The notes under the pieces are model-generated. The model was not told where the DNA came from and made no database searches. It was given only the letters and a program-made list of their open reading frames with translations. Positions 53,895-64,000 of a DNA stretch of 64,000 nt are shown piece after piece. The stretch covers positions 124,001-188,000 of the forward strand of contig NZ_JAIXWA010000054.1 of NCBI RefSeq assembly GCF_027482425.1, written 5' to 3'. Positions within the stretch are counted from its first letter, which is position 1; each line of letters opens with the position of its first letter. Both the position numbers and the translations under genes were made by a program. Origin of the DNA: Flavobacterium sp. (lineage in GTDB: Bacteria; Bacteroidota; Bacteroidia; Flavobacteriales; Flavobacteriaceae).

Positions 53895-54917
53895 ATGAAC
53901 GAAAACTTAGATCCCACCAACAAGGGCTACAACCCTGAAGAAATTGACCTCGAGAAGAAGCTACGACCCTTGTCGTTTGATGATTTTACGGGTCAAGATC
54001 AAGTACTCGAGAATTTAAAAGTTTTCGTTAAAGCCGCCAATCTTCGCGACGAAGCCCTCGATCATACGCTTTTTCACGGGCCACCGGGATTGGGAAAAAC
54101 GACCTTGGCCAATATACTTGCCAATGAATTGGGAGTGGGGATAAAAATTACTTCAGGACCCGTTCTCGATAAACCAGGTGATCTGGCCGGTCTCCTCACT
54201 AATCTCGATGAGCGCGATGTTCTTTTTATCGATGAGATTCACCGGCTTAGTCCCGTAGTGGAAGAATATTTGTATTCGGCGATGGAAGATTTTAAAATCG
54301 ACATCATGATCGAATCCGGACCCAATGCGCGTTCCGTACAAATCAATTTGAATCCCTTCACCCTTGTAGGTGCAACCACTCGTAGCGGACTCCTTACAGC
54401 TCCCATGCGGGCACGTTTCGGAATCCAATCGCGCTTGCAATATTACAATACCGAACTCTTAACGACTATAGTACAACGCAGTGCCACTATTCTAGGCGTG
54501 CCCATTTCCATGGAGGCGGCTATCGAAATCGCAGGAAGAAGCCGAGGAACCCCCCGTATCGCCAATGCACTCTTACGCCGTGTTCGCGATTTTGCCCAAA
54601 TCAAAGGCAATGGAAAAATCGATATTGAAATCGCCCGCTACTCGCTTCAAGCGCTACATGTCGATGCCCACGGCCTCGATGAAATGGATAATAAGATTCT
54701 TACCACGATAATCGATAAATTCAAAGGAGGTCCTGTGGGTCTCTCCACATTGGCTACCGCCGTTTCCGAAAATGGTGAAACCATCGAAGAAGTTTACGAA
54801 CCTTTTTTAATCCAAGAAGGGTTCATCATTCGCACGCCGCGGGGTCGCGAAGTCACCGAAAAGGCCTATCGCCATTTGGGTAAAATTAAAGGAATGTCTC
54901 AGGGCGAATTGTTTTAG
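53895..54917 (+). CDS. ruvB: Holliday junction branch migration helicase RuvB
   Basis: 340 residues from the ATG at 53,895 ([12 protein letters not shown]); the frame is open 18 nt further, but that part contains the -7-like box. Walker [10 protein letters not shown], Walker [10 protein letters not shown], sensor 1 [18 protein letters not shown] and the winged-helix end ([20 protein letters not shown]) are intact. RuvB hexamers drive branch migration with RuvA, which is encoded 3.5 kb downstream. The start codon is only 5 nt from TAtaTTTG at 53,883-53,890. Confidence 0.97.
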   Translation: MNENLDPTNKGYNPEEIDLEKKLRPLSFDDFTGQDQVLENLKVFVKAANLRDEALDHTLFHGPPGLGKTTLANILANELGVGIKITSGPVLDKPGDLAGLLTNLDERDVLFIDEIHRLSPVVEEYLYSAMEDFKIDIMIESGPNARSVQINLNPFTLVGATTRSGLLTAPMRARFGIQSRLQYYNTELLTTIVQRSATILGVPISMEAAIEIAGRSRGTPRIANALLRRVRDFAQIKGNGKIDIEIARYSLQALHVDAHGLDEMDNKILTTIIDKFKGGPVGLSTLATAVSENGETIEEVYEPFLIQEGFIIRTPRGREVTEKAYRHLGKIKGMSQGELF

Positions 54918-55028
54918 GGCATTCCCCCGAATGCATCTCCCTGCGCCTATTCCCGCTTTCTCTCGGGGTCGGGCTTTCCGCAGTACGCGCCCTCCTCACG
55001 TCGGGCGGGTACTTCGCTACAATCCCTA
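54918..55028 (+). repeat. Dispersed flavobacterial intergenic element (best copy)
   Basis: TCCCCCGAATGCATCTCCCT, then TCTCGGGGTCGGGCTTTCCG, a hairpin region CGCCC...GGGCG, and GGTACTTCGCTACAATCCCT fill the whole gap between ruvB and queG. The same block order is found, inverted or diverged, at 2,755, 16,052 and 4,441. Confidence 0.65.
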
Positions 55029-55958
55029 ATGCATATGAACAACCAAAAGCAACACTACAGTCAGTTTATTAAAGCCGAAGCCAAACGCCTTGGGTTTCTC
55101 TCCTGTGGTATTGCCAAAGCCGGTTTTCTCGAAGCCGAAGCCCCCCGTTTGGAACGCTGGCTCAACAAAGGCTTCCAAGGTGAAATGCACTACATGGAAA
55201 ACCATTTTGATAAACGCCTTGACCCAACGTTGCTCGTCGATGATGCCAAAAGTGTCATTTCAGTGCTCCTCAATTATTTCCCCCCCGAAACGCAACAAGA
55301 AGATACGTATAAGATTTCAAGATACGCTTACGGTAAAGACTACCATTACGTTATCAAAGACAAACTAAAAGCATTATTGCACAGCATACAAACAGAAATA
55401 GGCGCAGTTAACGGTCGCGCTTTTGTTGATTCTGCTCCGGTATTGGACAAAGCTTGGGCCGCCAAAAGTGGGTTAGGGTGGATCGGAAAAAACGCCAATC
55501 TTATTACCCAAAAAACGGGCTCATATTATTTTGTGGCCGAACTCATTGTCGATCTCGAATTGGACTATGATCCGCCCACTACCGATCATTGTGGAACTTG
55601 CACCGCTTGTATTGACGCTTGTCCCACCCAAGCTATCGTGGCTCCTTATGTGGTCGACGGCAGTAAGTGTATTTCATATTTTACTATCGAACTCAAAAAT
55701 CAATTGCCCGAAACCATGAAGGGCGCTTGGAATGATTGGGTCTTCGGTTGTGATGTATGTCAAGAAGTGTGCCCCTGGAATCGTTTTGCATCGCCGCATC
55801 AAGAACCCCAATTTAATCCGCATCCCGATTTGCTCTCTTTTTCCAAAAAGGATTGGGAAGAAATTACAGAAGATATTTTCAAAGAAGTTTTTCGCGATTC
55901 AGCGGTGAAACGAACCCAATACCAAGGCTTAAAACGCAATATTGACTTCCTCAAATAA
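55029..55958 (+). CDS. queG: Epoxyqueuosine reductase
   Basis: 309 residues. The corrinoid-binding N-terminal part ([51 protein letters not shown]) is followed by two [4Fe-4S] motifs: [12 protein letters not shown] and [10 protein letters not shown]. QueG reduces epoxyqueuosine to queuosine in tRNA using cobalamin. Start at 55,029 or the ATG two codons later. The repeat element upstream leaves little room for a promoter. The precursor transporter yhhQ is at 19,239. Confidence 0.95.
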   Translation: MHMNNQKQHYSQFIKAEAKRLGFLSCGIAKAGFLEAEAPRLERWLNKGFQGEMHYMENHFDKRLDPTLLVDDAKSVISVLLNYFPPETQQEDTYKISRYAYGKDYHYVIKDKLKALLHSIQTEIGAVNGRAFVDSAPVLDKAWAAKSGLGWIGKNANLITQKTGSYYFVAELIVDLELDYDPPTTDHCGTCTACIDACPTQAIVAPYVVDGSKCISYFTIELKNQLPETMKGAWNDWVFGCDVCQEVCPWNRFASPHQEPQFNPHPDLLSFSKKDWEEITEDIFKEVFRDSAVKRTQYQGLKRNIDFLK

Positions 55959-56022
55959 ATCCTTCATTTGTTTCGCGATTCCACGGATACTTTTACCTTT
56001 GTCAAGATGCAAATTGTGAAAA

Positions 56023-58323
56023 ATGGATAATCAATCGAGTAAACGCCGTGCGGCACTTTTATACCATGCCAAACCCACTCCAGGCAAAATAAAAATTGTT
56101 CCTACCAAAAAATATGCAACCCAAAGAGACTTGTCCTTGGCCTATTCTCCGGGTGTTGCAGAACCTTGTCTGGAAATTGCCAAAGACGTTAATAACGTAT
56201 ACAAATACACGTCCAAAGGAAATTTAGTGGCGGTGATTTCCAACGGAACAGCGGTGTTAGGTTTGGGCGATATCGGACCCGAAGCCTCTAAACCCGTGAT
56301 GGAGGGGAAGGCTCTATTGTTTAAAATTTTCGCAGACATCGATGTTTTCGATATTGAGGTAGATACCAAAAACGTGGATGCCTTTATAGAAACAGTAAAA
56401 AATATTGCGCCCACATTTGGAGGAATTAACTTAGAGGATATCAAAGCGCCCGAGTCGTTTGAAATCGAACGACGATTGGTAGAAGAGCTCAACATTCCCG
56501 TGATGCACGACGACCAACACGGTACAGCAATCATATCTTCGGCAGCCCTTTTGAATGCTCTAGAATTGGCGGGTAAAAAAATACAAAAAGTAAAAGTAGT
56601 AGTGTCTGGAGCGGGTTCAGCCGCTCTAGCTTGTGCCAATTTGTATGTGCTTTTGGGCGTAAAACCCGAAAACATCATCATGTTTGATAAAGATGGGGTA
56701 TTGCATGAAGGCCGCACCGATTTGTCCGATTTACAACGACGCTATACCACAGCCAAGGCAGGAACGACCATGGTTCAGGCTTTAAAAAATGCGGATGTGT
56801 TTTTGGGACTTTCGGCAGGGAATATCTTAACTCCAGAAATGCTTCAAGGGATGGCCAAAAATCCTATCGTTTTTGCCATGGCCAACCCTGTCCCTGAAAT
56901 CGATTATGATTTAGCCATTGCCACCCGTAAAGATATTATTATGGCCACGGGTCGCTCGGATCATCCCAATCAAGTGAATAATGTTTTGGGATTCCCTTAT
57001 ATTTTCCGTGGCGCCCTTGATGTTCGTGCCACCAAAATTAACGAAGCCATGAAAATGGCCGCCGTGAAAGCCTTGGCCTGCTTGGCCAAAGAATTAGTGC
57101 CCGAGCAGGTGAATATTGCCTACGGGGAAACTAAATTGGCTTTCGGACGCGACTATATTATTCCGAAACCTTTTGACCCGCGCTTAATTTCGCGTGTTGC
57201 CCCCGCTGTAGCCAAAGCTGCAATGGAATCGGGAGTAGCACAACAACCGATCACCGATTGGGAGCGCTATGAAGAGGAGTTGATGGAACGCATGGGTTCG
57301 GATAATAAAATGGTACGATTGCTCATCAACCGCGCGAAAACCGACCCCAAACGCATTGTTTTTGCAGAAGCGGATCAATTGGATGTACTCAAAGCCGCCC
57401 AAATTGTTTATGAGGAAGGCATTGGAAAACCGATTTTACTCGGACGGAAAGAAGATATTTTAGAGTTGAAAGAGGAAATCGGTTTTGAAGCCGACATTCC
57501 TATTTTTGACCCCAAAACAAAAGAGGAAGACGAGCGCCGCATGCGGTATGCTGAAATCTTTTGGAAAGAACGCCAACGACGCGGCATCTCCTTGTTGGAT
57601 GCGCAAAAGTGGATGCGCGAGCGCAATTATTTTGCCGCTATGATGGTCAATGAAGGCGATGCTGATGCCATGGTTTCTGGCTACTCCAGAAGTTATCCGT
57701 CTGTGGTTCGCCCCTTAATGCAATTGATCGGAAAGGCTCCTGGGATTTCGTTGATTGCCACCACCAATATGATGATGACCAATCGCGGCCCTATGTTTTT
57801 ATCGGATACGGCCATTAATCCCAATCCTTCCGCCGATGATTTGGCCAAGATTGCTTTAATGACAGCCAAAACGGTTCGAATGTTTGGAATGGAACCCGTG
57901 ATTGCCATGGTTTCGTTTTCCAATTTCGGCTCATCTACCCATGAAAGTGCACAAAAAGTGCGCGATGCGGTAGCTTATTTGCATAAATACTATCCTGATT
58001 TGATTGTCGATGGGGAGATTCAAACCGATTTTGCCTTGAATCCCGACATGTTGAAAGCGAAATTTCCATTTTCAAAATTGGCAGGAAAAAAAGTCAACAC
58101 CATGATTTTCCCCAATCTAGAGTCAGCCAATATTACCTATAAACTTCTTAAAGAACTTTACAAAGTAGATTCAGTAGGTCCAATTATGTTGGGTATGGAT
58201 AAGCCAGCTCATATTTTTCAATTAGGCGCCAGTGTGGAGGAAATGGTGAATATGGCTGCTGTGGCAGTAGTAGATGCGCAAGAGAAACACAAACGGCTCC
58301 GTGATATGGTGATAAAAAAGTAA
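56023..58323 (+). CDS. maeB: NADP-dependent malic enzyme with phosphotransacetylase domain
   Basis: 766 residues. Residues 1-430 are malic enzyme (YSPGVAEPCLEIA; MHDDQHGTAIISSAALLNAL; VVSGAGSAALACANL), which decarboxylates malate to pyruvate with NADPH formation. Residues about 435-766 are a phosphate acetyltransferase-like domain (RIVFAEADQLDVLKAA; EGDADAMVSGYSRSYPS), normally regulatory and not catalytic in MaeB. A TAccTTTG box lies at 55,994-56,001 with TTTG at 55,967-55,970 (23-nt spacer). Confidence 0.96.
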   Translation: MDNQSSKRRAALLYHAKPTPGKIKIVPTKKYATQRDLSLAYSPGVAEPCLEIAKDVNNVYKYTSKGNLVAVISNGTAVLGLGDIGPEASKPVMEGKALLFKIFADIDVFDIEVDTKNVDAFIETVKNIAPTFGGINLEDIKAPESFEIERRLVEELNIPVMHDDQHGTAIISSAALLNALELAGKKIQKVKVVVSGAGSAALACANLYVLLGVKPENIIMFDKDGVLHEGRTDLSDLQRRYTTAKAGTTMVQALKNADVFLGLSAGNILTPEMLQGMAKNPIVFAMANPVPEIDYDLAIATRKDIIMATGRSDHPNQVNNVLGFPYIFRGALDVRATKINEAMKMAAVKALACLAKELVPEQVNIAYGETKLAFGRDYIIPKPFDPRLISRVAPAVAKAAMESGVAQQPITDWERYEEELMERMGSDNKMVRLLINRAKTDPKRIVFAEADQLDVLKAAQIVYEEGIGKPILLGRKEDILELKEEIGFEADIPIFDPKTKEEDERRMRYAEIFWKERQRRGISLLDAQKWMRERNYFAAMMVNEGDADAMVSGYSRSYPSVVRPLMQLIGKAPGISLIATTNMMMTNRGPMFLSDTAINPNPSADDLAKIALMTAKTVRMFGMEPVIAMVSFSNFGSSTHESAQKVRDAVAYLHKYYPDLIVDGEIQTDFALNPDMLKAKFPFSKLAGKKVNTMIFPNLESANITYKLLKELYKVDSVGPIMLGMDKPAHIFQLGASVEEMVNMAAVAVVDAQEKHKRLRDMVIKK

Positions 58324-58386
58324 GGTTCTTGTCTAGAAAAGTCCCTAATTGTTAATTTTTTCTATATTTGGACATACGATTTAAAG

Positions 58387-58968
58387 ATGATAGCACACAT
58401 ACACGGAAAATTAGTTGAAAAAAACCCTACCGATGTGGTGATTGATTGCCAAGGCGTAGGCTATCATATCCATATTTCGTTACACACCTATGCGTTGTTG
58501 CCGCAATCGGAGTCGGTAAAATTATTTACCTACTTGCTCATCAAAGAAGATGCCCATCAACTGTATGGGTTTATGGAAAAATCAGAGCGCGAGTTGTTTA
58601 AATTGTTGCTTTCCGTATCGGGTATCGGTGCTGGAATTGCGCGAACGATGCTTTCCTCATTAGATCCCAAACAAATTATCGCAGCCATTGGCAACGGTGA
58701 TGTGGGTACCATTCAATCCATCAAAGGAATTGGAGCTAAAACGGCCCAACGTGTTATCCTTGATTTGCGGGACAAAGTGTTAAAAATCCATGATATCGGG
58801 GAAGTTTCGCCAATTTCATACAATACAAATCGGGATGAAGCGTTATCTGCTTTGGAGGTTTTGGGCTTTGTTCGTAAGAATGCCGAAAAAGTAGTCGATA
58901 AAATCATGAAAGAACAACCCGATGCCAACCTAGAAACCATAATCAAACAAGCATTAAAAAACCTATAA
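58387..58968 (+). CDS. ruvA: Holliday junction DNA helicase subunit RuvA
   Basis: 193 residues: N-terminal OB fold (1-62, IAHIHGKLVEKNPTDVVIDC), two helix-hairpin-helix motifs (VSGIGAGIARTML; IKGIGAKTAQRVILDL) and the C-terminal RuvB-binding domain (DEALSALEVLGF). A TAtaTTTG box at 58,363-58,370 lies 16 nt upstream. sprA starts 3 nt after its stop codon. Confidence 0.96.
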   Translation: MIAHIHGKLVEKNPTDVVIDCQGVGYHIHISLHTYALLPQSESVKLFTYLLIKEDAHQLYGFMEKSERELFKLLLSVSGIGAGIARTMLSSLDPKQIIAAIGNGDVGTIQSIKGIGAKTAQRVILDLRDKVLKIHDIGEVSPISYNTNRDEALSALEVLGFVRKNAEKVVDKIMKEQPDANLETIIKQALKNL

Positions 58969-58971
58969 CTG

Positions 58972-61900
58972 TTGAAAACAAACAGCCGGAATAAATCATT
59001 ATTACGAATATTTTGTTTTCTTTTTGTGTTTTTTGCCTTTTCAACACAGGCCCAAACAACAGAAGAGGAAGACGACGAAAAAGCAAGGGATACTATCAAA
59101 GGATACAACACCGGGGCCATTAAATTAAATGACCCGAAAAGTGTTGTAGAAGCCTATACCTATGACCCTACCATAGATCGGTATGTTTTGACCAAAACCT
59201 TTGAGGGGTTCAACATCAATTATCCGATGTTTTTAACCCCCAAAGAGTATGATGCTTTGGTATTGCGAGAATCGATGCGTGCCTATTTTCAAAAGAAGTC
59301 CAATGCGGCTGAAGGAAAAGGGACAGAACAAGACAAGAAAGACTTACTCCCAAGGTATTATGTAAATTCCAGTTTTTTTGAAACCCTTTTTGGAAGTAAC
59401 ACCATAGACATCAAGCCTACTGGATCGGTGGAAGTCGATTTAGGGGTGCGCCATACCAAACAAGACAATCCCGCTTTTTCACCGCGTAACCGTGCGACAA
59501 CAACTTTTGATTTCAATCAGCGCATCAGTATGAGTTTGATGGGAAAAGTAGGAACGCGTTTGAATGTGAATGCCAACTACGACACTCAGTCCACCTTTAA
59601 TTTCCAGAATTTAATCAAGTTGGAATATACCCCAACCGAAGACGATATCATTCAGAAAATTGAAGTAGGTAACGTAAGTATGCCTCTGAACAATACTTTG
59701 ATTCGAGGCGCGCAAAGTTTGTTTGGGGTTCGAGCGCAATTGCAATTCGGAAGAACAACCGTTACGGGCGTTTTTTCGGAACAAAAGTCGCAAACCCGTA
59801 CCGTAACTTCACAAGGGGGAGGAACGATTCAAAACTTTGAACTATTCGCACAAGAATACGATAACGATCGCCACTTTTTCTTGTCACAATACTTCAAAAA
59901 CCGTTACGACTTTGCCTTACGTAATTACCCCTTTATTGACAGCCGAGTGCAAATTACCCGAATTGAAGTTTGGGTAACCAACCGTCAAAATCGTATCAAT
60001 ACGACCAATAATAACCAACGGAACTTAATCGCCTTACAAGATTTAGGAGAATCCCGATTGACCGATACGTATAGTAATACGCCGCTCAATGACAACCAAG
60101 TGGTAGCCGTCGATCCGATTGAAATCACCAATGGATTCTTCCTTACGCCAATTGATAGTCCCGCCGATAACTCCAACAACCGCTATGATCCTTCCTTAAT
60201 CGGAACAACCGGATTGCTCAATCAAGGGATTCGTGAAATTTTTACCGCAGGCAATGGATTCAACAACGTCAATCCTGTAAACGAGGGTACTGATTATGCC
60301 AAATTGGAAAATGCACGAAAATTGAATCCTTCTGAGTATACTTTTCATCCCCAATTAGGATATGTTTCCTTGCAACAGCGCTTGGCCAATGACGAAGTTT
60401 TAGCCGTTGCTTTCCAATATACCATTGGAGGACAAGTGTATCAAGTAGGGGAATTTGGAACGGACGGAGTAGAAGCCACACAAGTCGATACGGGAGGTGT
60501 CCCAGCCTCACAGTCTTTGATTGTGAAGATGTTGAAAAGTACGCTTACGTTTGTCGACAAACCGATCTGGGGCTTGATGATGAAAAATATTTATCAAATT
60601 CCCGGGGGGTTCCAGTTGCAAAAAGAGGATTTTAAATTCAACATTCTTTACACAGATCCTTCGCCTTTAAATTATATCGTAGAGGCTAGTCCTACAAGTC
60701 CACTGCCCAACGACGTTCGCGAAACGCCTTTACTTCGCGTTTTCTCTATGGACCAATTGAATTTTGCCAACGACCCACAAACAGGCGGGGATGGTTTTTT
60801 TGATTTTGTTCCCGGACTCACCATTGACCAGCAAAACGGCCGAATTATTTTTACTAAAATCGAACCTTTTGGACGTTATTTATTTGAAAAATTACGAACT
60901 GCACCTGGGTCATCGGAAAACTATCTAGGCGACCCAACCTCTTTGGCAGATTTTAACCCCAACCAAGCGAAATACGTATTCCGAACTTTATATACAAGTA
61001 CACAAGCCGCAGCGTTGCAAGACAGTGAAAAGAATAAATTTCAATTGCGCGGTCGATTTAAATCTTCGGGAGGAGAAGGGATTCCCATCGGAGCGTTCAA
61101 CGTTCCGCAAGGATCGGTTATCGTTACGGCGGGAGGAAGACGTTTGGTTGAAGGGGTCGATTTTACCGTGAATTACCAAGCGGGACGTGTTCAAATTTTA
61201 GATCCTTCCCTACAAGCATCCAATACACCTATTGAAGTTTCGGTTGAGAACAATTCTGTTTTTGGCCAGCAAACACGTCGCTTTATGGGGATTAATGTCG
61301 AGCATAAATTTTCACCCAAAGCCTTAGTAGGAGCTACGTTTTTAAAAATGACTGAGCGTCCGTTTACGCAAAAATCCAATTACGGTCAGGAATCTGTCAA
61401 CAACAGTATGTTTGGTTTGAACACGAGTTTGTCTTCGGAAGTTCCTTTCTTAACTCGTTTAGTGAATAAACTGCCCAATGTGGACACGGATGTTCCTTCA
61501 AACGTGTCGTTCCGTGGGGAAGTTGCTTTCTTAAAACCCGATGCGCCTATTGGTGACCGTTTCAACGGAGAATCTACCTTGTATGTAGACGATTTTGAAG
61601 GGTCGCAAACCAATATTGATTTACGCTCTCCTTTATCATGGTTCATCGCCTCTACTCCGGAACGTCCAGCGACTGGAAATGTGGATTATCCTGACTTTAA
61701 CGGAACGCAAAATTCGATAGATTACGGATTTAAACGCGCCAAAATTGCTTGGTATACCATTGACCCCGTATTTTACACGCAACGTCCCTCAGGCGTTTCC
61801 CAAGATGATTTATCACTCAACAGTACGCGTCGTATTTTTAGTTCTGAATTGTATCCCCAAACCGTAATTGCCCAAGGACAATCGCAGGTGGTTAACACCT

Positions 61901-64000
61901 TGGATTTAACGTATTTCCCACAAGAACGTGGTCCCTATAATTTCAACCCAGCTGCACAAGCTGACGGGTCATTGCCTAATCCCGACACCAATTTTGGAGG
62001 AATTATGCGCGCGTTGAATTCGACCAATTTTGAACAAACCAACGTAGAGTATATCCAGTTTTGGATGATGGATCCTTATTTTGATCCAAACAATCCCGGG
62101 GCTGCTTCCGATCCTTCCAATGTGGGTCAAGTTTATTTTAACTTAGGTGAAATTTCAGAAGATATCCTCAAAGACGGCCGTAAGTTTTACGAAAACGGTT
62201 TAGGCCCTGGTCAAATCACCACCAGTAATTACTGGGGAAATATTCCGGCCTCACAGTCCTTAATTTATGCTTTTGACACCGATACGGCCAACCGAAATGT
62301 TCAAGACGTCGGACTGGATGGTCTAAGCGATAATGAGGAGGCTGCTAAGTTTCCTAGTTTTGCCTCGTTCCCAGACCCTGCCGCAGACAACTACAATTTT
62401 TATCTAAATGCCAATGGAGGTGTTTTGGATCGCTATAAAAATTACAATAACGTTCAAGCCAACTCTCCGGTAGATGTTACCGACACCAATCGTGGGTCGA
62501 CCACCATTCCCGATGTGGAAGATATCAATCGGGATAATACCATGAATACGATTAACGCGTATTATGAGTATAAAATTAATATCAGTCCAACTGCGCTTTC
62601 AAATGTTGGAGCCAACTTTATTACGGATATTCGTGAGACACAGGTAACAGCCGCCAACGGGAATACAGTGCAAGCCCGTTGGATCCAGTTTAAAATTCCC
62701 GTTACCGCACCCGCCAACACCATTGGTAGTATTTCTGATTTCCGCTCCATTCGTTTTATGCGAATTTTTATGACCAAATTTAACCAACCCGTCACCATTC
62801 GTTTTGGGTCGCTGGATTTGGTTCGTGGGGAATGGCGTCGTTACGAAAACACCCTTGATCCTGTAGATACAGATGTCACCGATGATGGAACCAATTTTGA
62901 GGTTCAAGCGCTAAACGTGCAAGAAAATGGTTCCCGAAACCCCATAAATTATGTAACTCCTCCTGGTGTTCAGTTGGAACAGTTGATGCAAAACAATACG
63001 TTGATTCCTCAAAATGAGCAATCCCTAGCGTTGCGCGCTAGCGGGATAGGCTTAGAGCCTGGTGATTCACGTGGAGTGTTCAAAAACGTTAGTGTTGATA
63101 TGCGTCAGTTCAAAAAAATTAAAATGTTTTTGCACGCTGAAGCGCTTCCTGATGAGCCGAGTTCCATTGAAGATAATGAATTAGTAGGTTTCATTCGCTT
63201 TGGAAACGATGCTTCTGAAAACTTTTATCAGATTGAACTTCCGTTGAAAAAATCGCAATTCAACGTTAATAATCCCGATGCAGTTTGGCCCGAAGCCAAC
63301 CAAATAGATGTTTCGTTGAAGTTGTTGACCCAATTAAAAGTGTTGGCCTTGAGTCATATATACACTTCACCCGGAGAAATCTATTTTAAAAATGAAGACG
63401 AGCTCGACAATTCCTTGGTTGGAAAAGTCAATAAGGCCCGTTTAGGTATCCGAGGGAATCCTAACTTCGGTTTGATTCGTGTCTTAATGGTTGGGATAAA
63501 AAACAATACCCACATATTAAATTCAGTGGAACACCCACTCAATCCTAGAAGGATCAAAGGAGAAGCATGGTTCAACGAGTTACGTATTGCCGATATGGAT
63601 AATAAAGGCGGTATGGCAGCGGTGGCTAATTTGGATGCGAATTTGGCCGACTTTGCTAATATTTCGGCGACTGGACGTATGAGCACCATTGGTTTTGGTT
63701 CGATTGATCAAGGACCCAACGAGCGTAGTCGTGAGGAGATATTGCAATATAATATTGTGACCAATTTGAGTTTGGGGAAATTGTTGCCAAAAAAATGGAA
63801 CATCAATGTGCCTTTCAATTACTCCGTTGGTGAGGAGATTATTACGCCCAAGTACGACCCGTTCTTCCAAGATATCGAGTTGCAACAATTGATTGATAAC
63901 ACACAGGATGAAGCTCAAAAACGCAATTTCCGTAACCGTGCGATTGACTACACCAAGCGAAAAAGTATCAATTTTATTGGGGTGAAAAAAGACCGTGGAG
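58972..64000 (+). CDS. sprA: T9SS outer-membrane translocon protein SprA, 3'-truncated by the window
   Basis: The frame opens at a TTG (58,972) 3 nt after the ruvA stop codon and stays open to the window end, about 1,676 codons; complete SprA proteins are near 2,400 residues. A signal peptide runs to about residue 31 (FSTQAQ). The SprA_N-type repeats follow (EAYTYDPTIDRYVLTKTFEG; YYVNSSFFETLFGSNTIDIK; GVRHTKQDNPAFSPRNRATT; ESTLYVDDFEGSQTNIDLRS). SprA is the giant 36-strand beta-barrel channel of type IX secretion, needed for gliding adhesins and cargo such as the protein ending at base 676. The 3-nt spacing to ruvA implies co-transcription. Confidence 0.95.
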   Translation, partial: MKTNSRNKSLLRIFCFLFVFFAFSTQAQTTEEEDDEKARDTIKGYNTGAIKLNDPKSVVEAYTYDPTIDRYVLTKTFEGFNINYPMFLTPKEYDALVLRESMRAYFQKKSNAAEGKGTEQDKKDLLPRYYVNSSFFETLFGSNTIDIKPTGSVEVDLGVRHTKQDNPAFSPRNRATTTFDFNQRISMSLMGKVGTRLNVNANYDTQSTFNFQNLIKLEYTPTEDDIIQKIEVGNVSMPLNNTLIRGAQSLFGVRAQLQFGRTTVTGVFSEQKSQTRTVTSQGGGTIQNFELFAQEYDNDRHFFLSQYFKNRYDFALRNYPFIDSRVQITRIEVWVTNRQNRINTTNNNQRNLIALQDLGESRLTDTYSNTPLNDNQVVAVDPIEITNGFFLTPIDSPADNSNNRYDPSLIGTTGLLNQGIREIFTAGNGFNNVNPVNEGTDYAKLENARKLNPSEYTFHPQLGYVSLQQRLANDEVLAVAFQYTIGGQVYQVGEFGTDGVEATQVDTGGVPASQSLIVKMLKSTLTFVDKPIWGLMMKNIYQIPGGFQLQKEDFKFNILYTDPSPLNYIVEASPTSPLPNDVRETPLLRVFSMDQLNFANDPQTGGDGFFDFVPGLTIDQQNGRIIFTKIEPFGRYLFEKLRTAPGSSENYLGDPTSLADFNPNQAKYVFRTLYTSTQAAALQDSEKNKFQLRGRFKSSGGEGIPIGAFNVPQGSVIVTAGGRRLVEGVDFTVNYQAGRVQILDPSLQASNTPIEVSVENNSVFGQQTRRFMGINVEHKFSPKALVGATFLKMTERPFTQKSNYGQESVNNSMFGLNTSLSSEVPFLTRLVNKLPNVDTDVPSNVSFRGEVAFLKPDAPIGDRFNGESTLYVDDFEGSQTNIDLRSPLSWFIASTPERPATGNVDYPDFNGTQNSIDYGFKRAKIAWYTIDPVFYTQRPSGVSQDDLSLNSTRRIFSSELYPQTVIAQGQSQVVNTLDLTYFPQERGPYNFNPAAQADGSLPNPDTNFGGIMRALNSTNFEQTNVEYIQFWMMDPYFDPNNPGAASDPSNVGQVYFNLGEISEDILKDGRKFYENGLGPGQITTSNYWGNIPASQSLIYAFDTDTANRNVQDVGLDGLSDNEEAAKFPSFASFPDPAADNYNFYLNANGGVLDRYKNYNNVQANSPVDVTDTNRGSTTIPDVEDINRDNTMNTINAYYEYKINISPTALSNVGANFITDIRETQVTAANGNTVQARWIQFKIPVTAPANTIGSISDFRSIRFMRIFMTKFNQPVTIRFGSLDLVRGEWRRYENTLDPVDTDVTDDGTNFEVQALNVQENGSRNPINYVTPPGVQLEQLMQNNTLIPQNEQSLALRASGIGLEPGDSRGVFKNVSVDMRQFKKIKMFLHAEALPDEPSSIEDNELVGFIRFGNDASENFYQIELPLKKSQFNVNNPDAVWPEANQIDVSLKLLTQLKVLALSHIYTSPGEIYFKNEDELDNSLVGKVNKARLGIRGNPNFGLIRVLMVGIKNNTHILNSVEHPLNPRRIKGEAWFNELRIADMDNKGGMAAVANLDANLADFANISATGRMSTIGFGSIDQGPNERSREEILQYNIVTNLSLGKLLPKKWNINVPFNYSVGEEIITPKYDPFFQDIELQQLIDNTQDEAQKRNFRNRAIDYTKRKSINFIGVKKDRG

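Overview
The window looks like a chromosomal segment of a Flavobacteriaceae member (Bacteroidota, Flavobacterium-like). The support is: a type IX secretion cargo tail at the left end and the T9SS translocon gene sprA at the right end; Bacteroidota-type promoters (TTTG, about 19 nt, TAnnTTTG) in front of several genes; an alternative complex III plus cytochrome oxidase operon; DUF2723, DUF4301 and DUF3127 proteins; and flavobacterial intergenic repeat families. Most of it is ordinary housekeeping DNA. There are no insertion sequences, prophage or CRISPR arrays.

Left part (1-13 kb): end of a GEVED-domain T9SS cargo protein, an S9 peptidase, ahcY, a phosphopantetheinyl transferase coupled to a GGGP synthase, then a vitamin block. 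That block is a PnuC-family transporter, a nicotinamide-riboside-kinase-like domain fused to DUF4301, arfB, and a TPP riboswitch in front of a TonB-dependent receptor. It is followed by a Rieske-fold lipoprotein without histidine ligands, greA with a short terminated leader, and a HIT protein.

Accessory pocket (13-20 kb): an Abi-family HEPN gene (abiF-like) lies alone between two direct copies of a roughly 350-400 bp intergenic repeat. Diverging from it is a good promoter followed immediately by a roughly 48-nt transcript ending in an intrinsic terminator, a candidate partner ncRNA. This is the strongest candidate here for an under-described system. Next come a histidine kinase whose stop codon lies in a dispersed repeat, a flavin reductase, a DUF3127 protein, aat, tag, a queuosine-precursor transporter and a small secreted-protein gene broken by one frameshift.

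Middle (20-42 kb): an M3 peptidase, the rplM-rpsI-rpsB-tsf operon, a LacI-type regulator with an ankyrin protein, polA, a metallophosphoesterase, a thioredoxin-fold protein without active-site cysteines, a NodB deacetylase, a DUF2723 membrane glycosyltransferase, tRNA-Gln, a universal stress protein, the rimP-nusA-infB operon behind a terminator-like leader, and a SPOR protein.

Right part (42-64 kb): an eight-gene respiratory operon (actABCDEF, coxB, coxA) that takes electrons from quinol to cytochrome c and oxygen, then ruvB, queG, a malic enzyme with a phosphotransacetylase domain, ruvA, and the first roughly 1,676 codons of sprA, which runs off the window.
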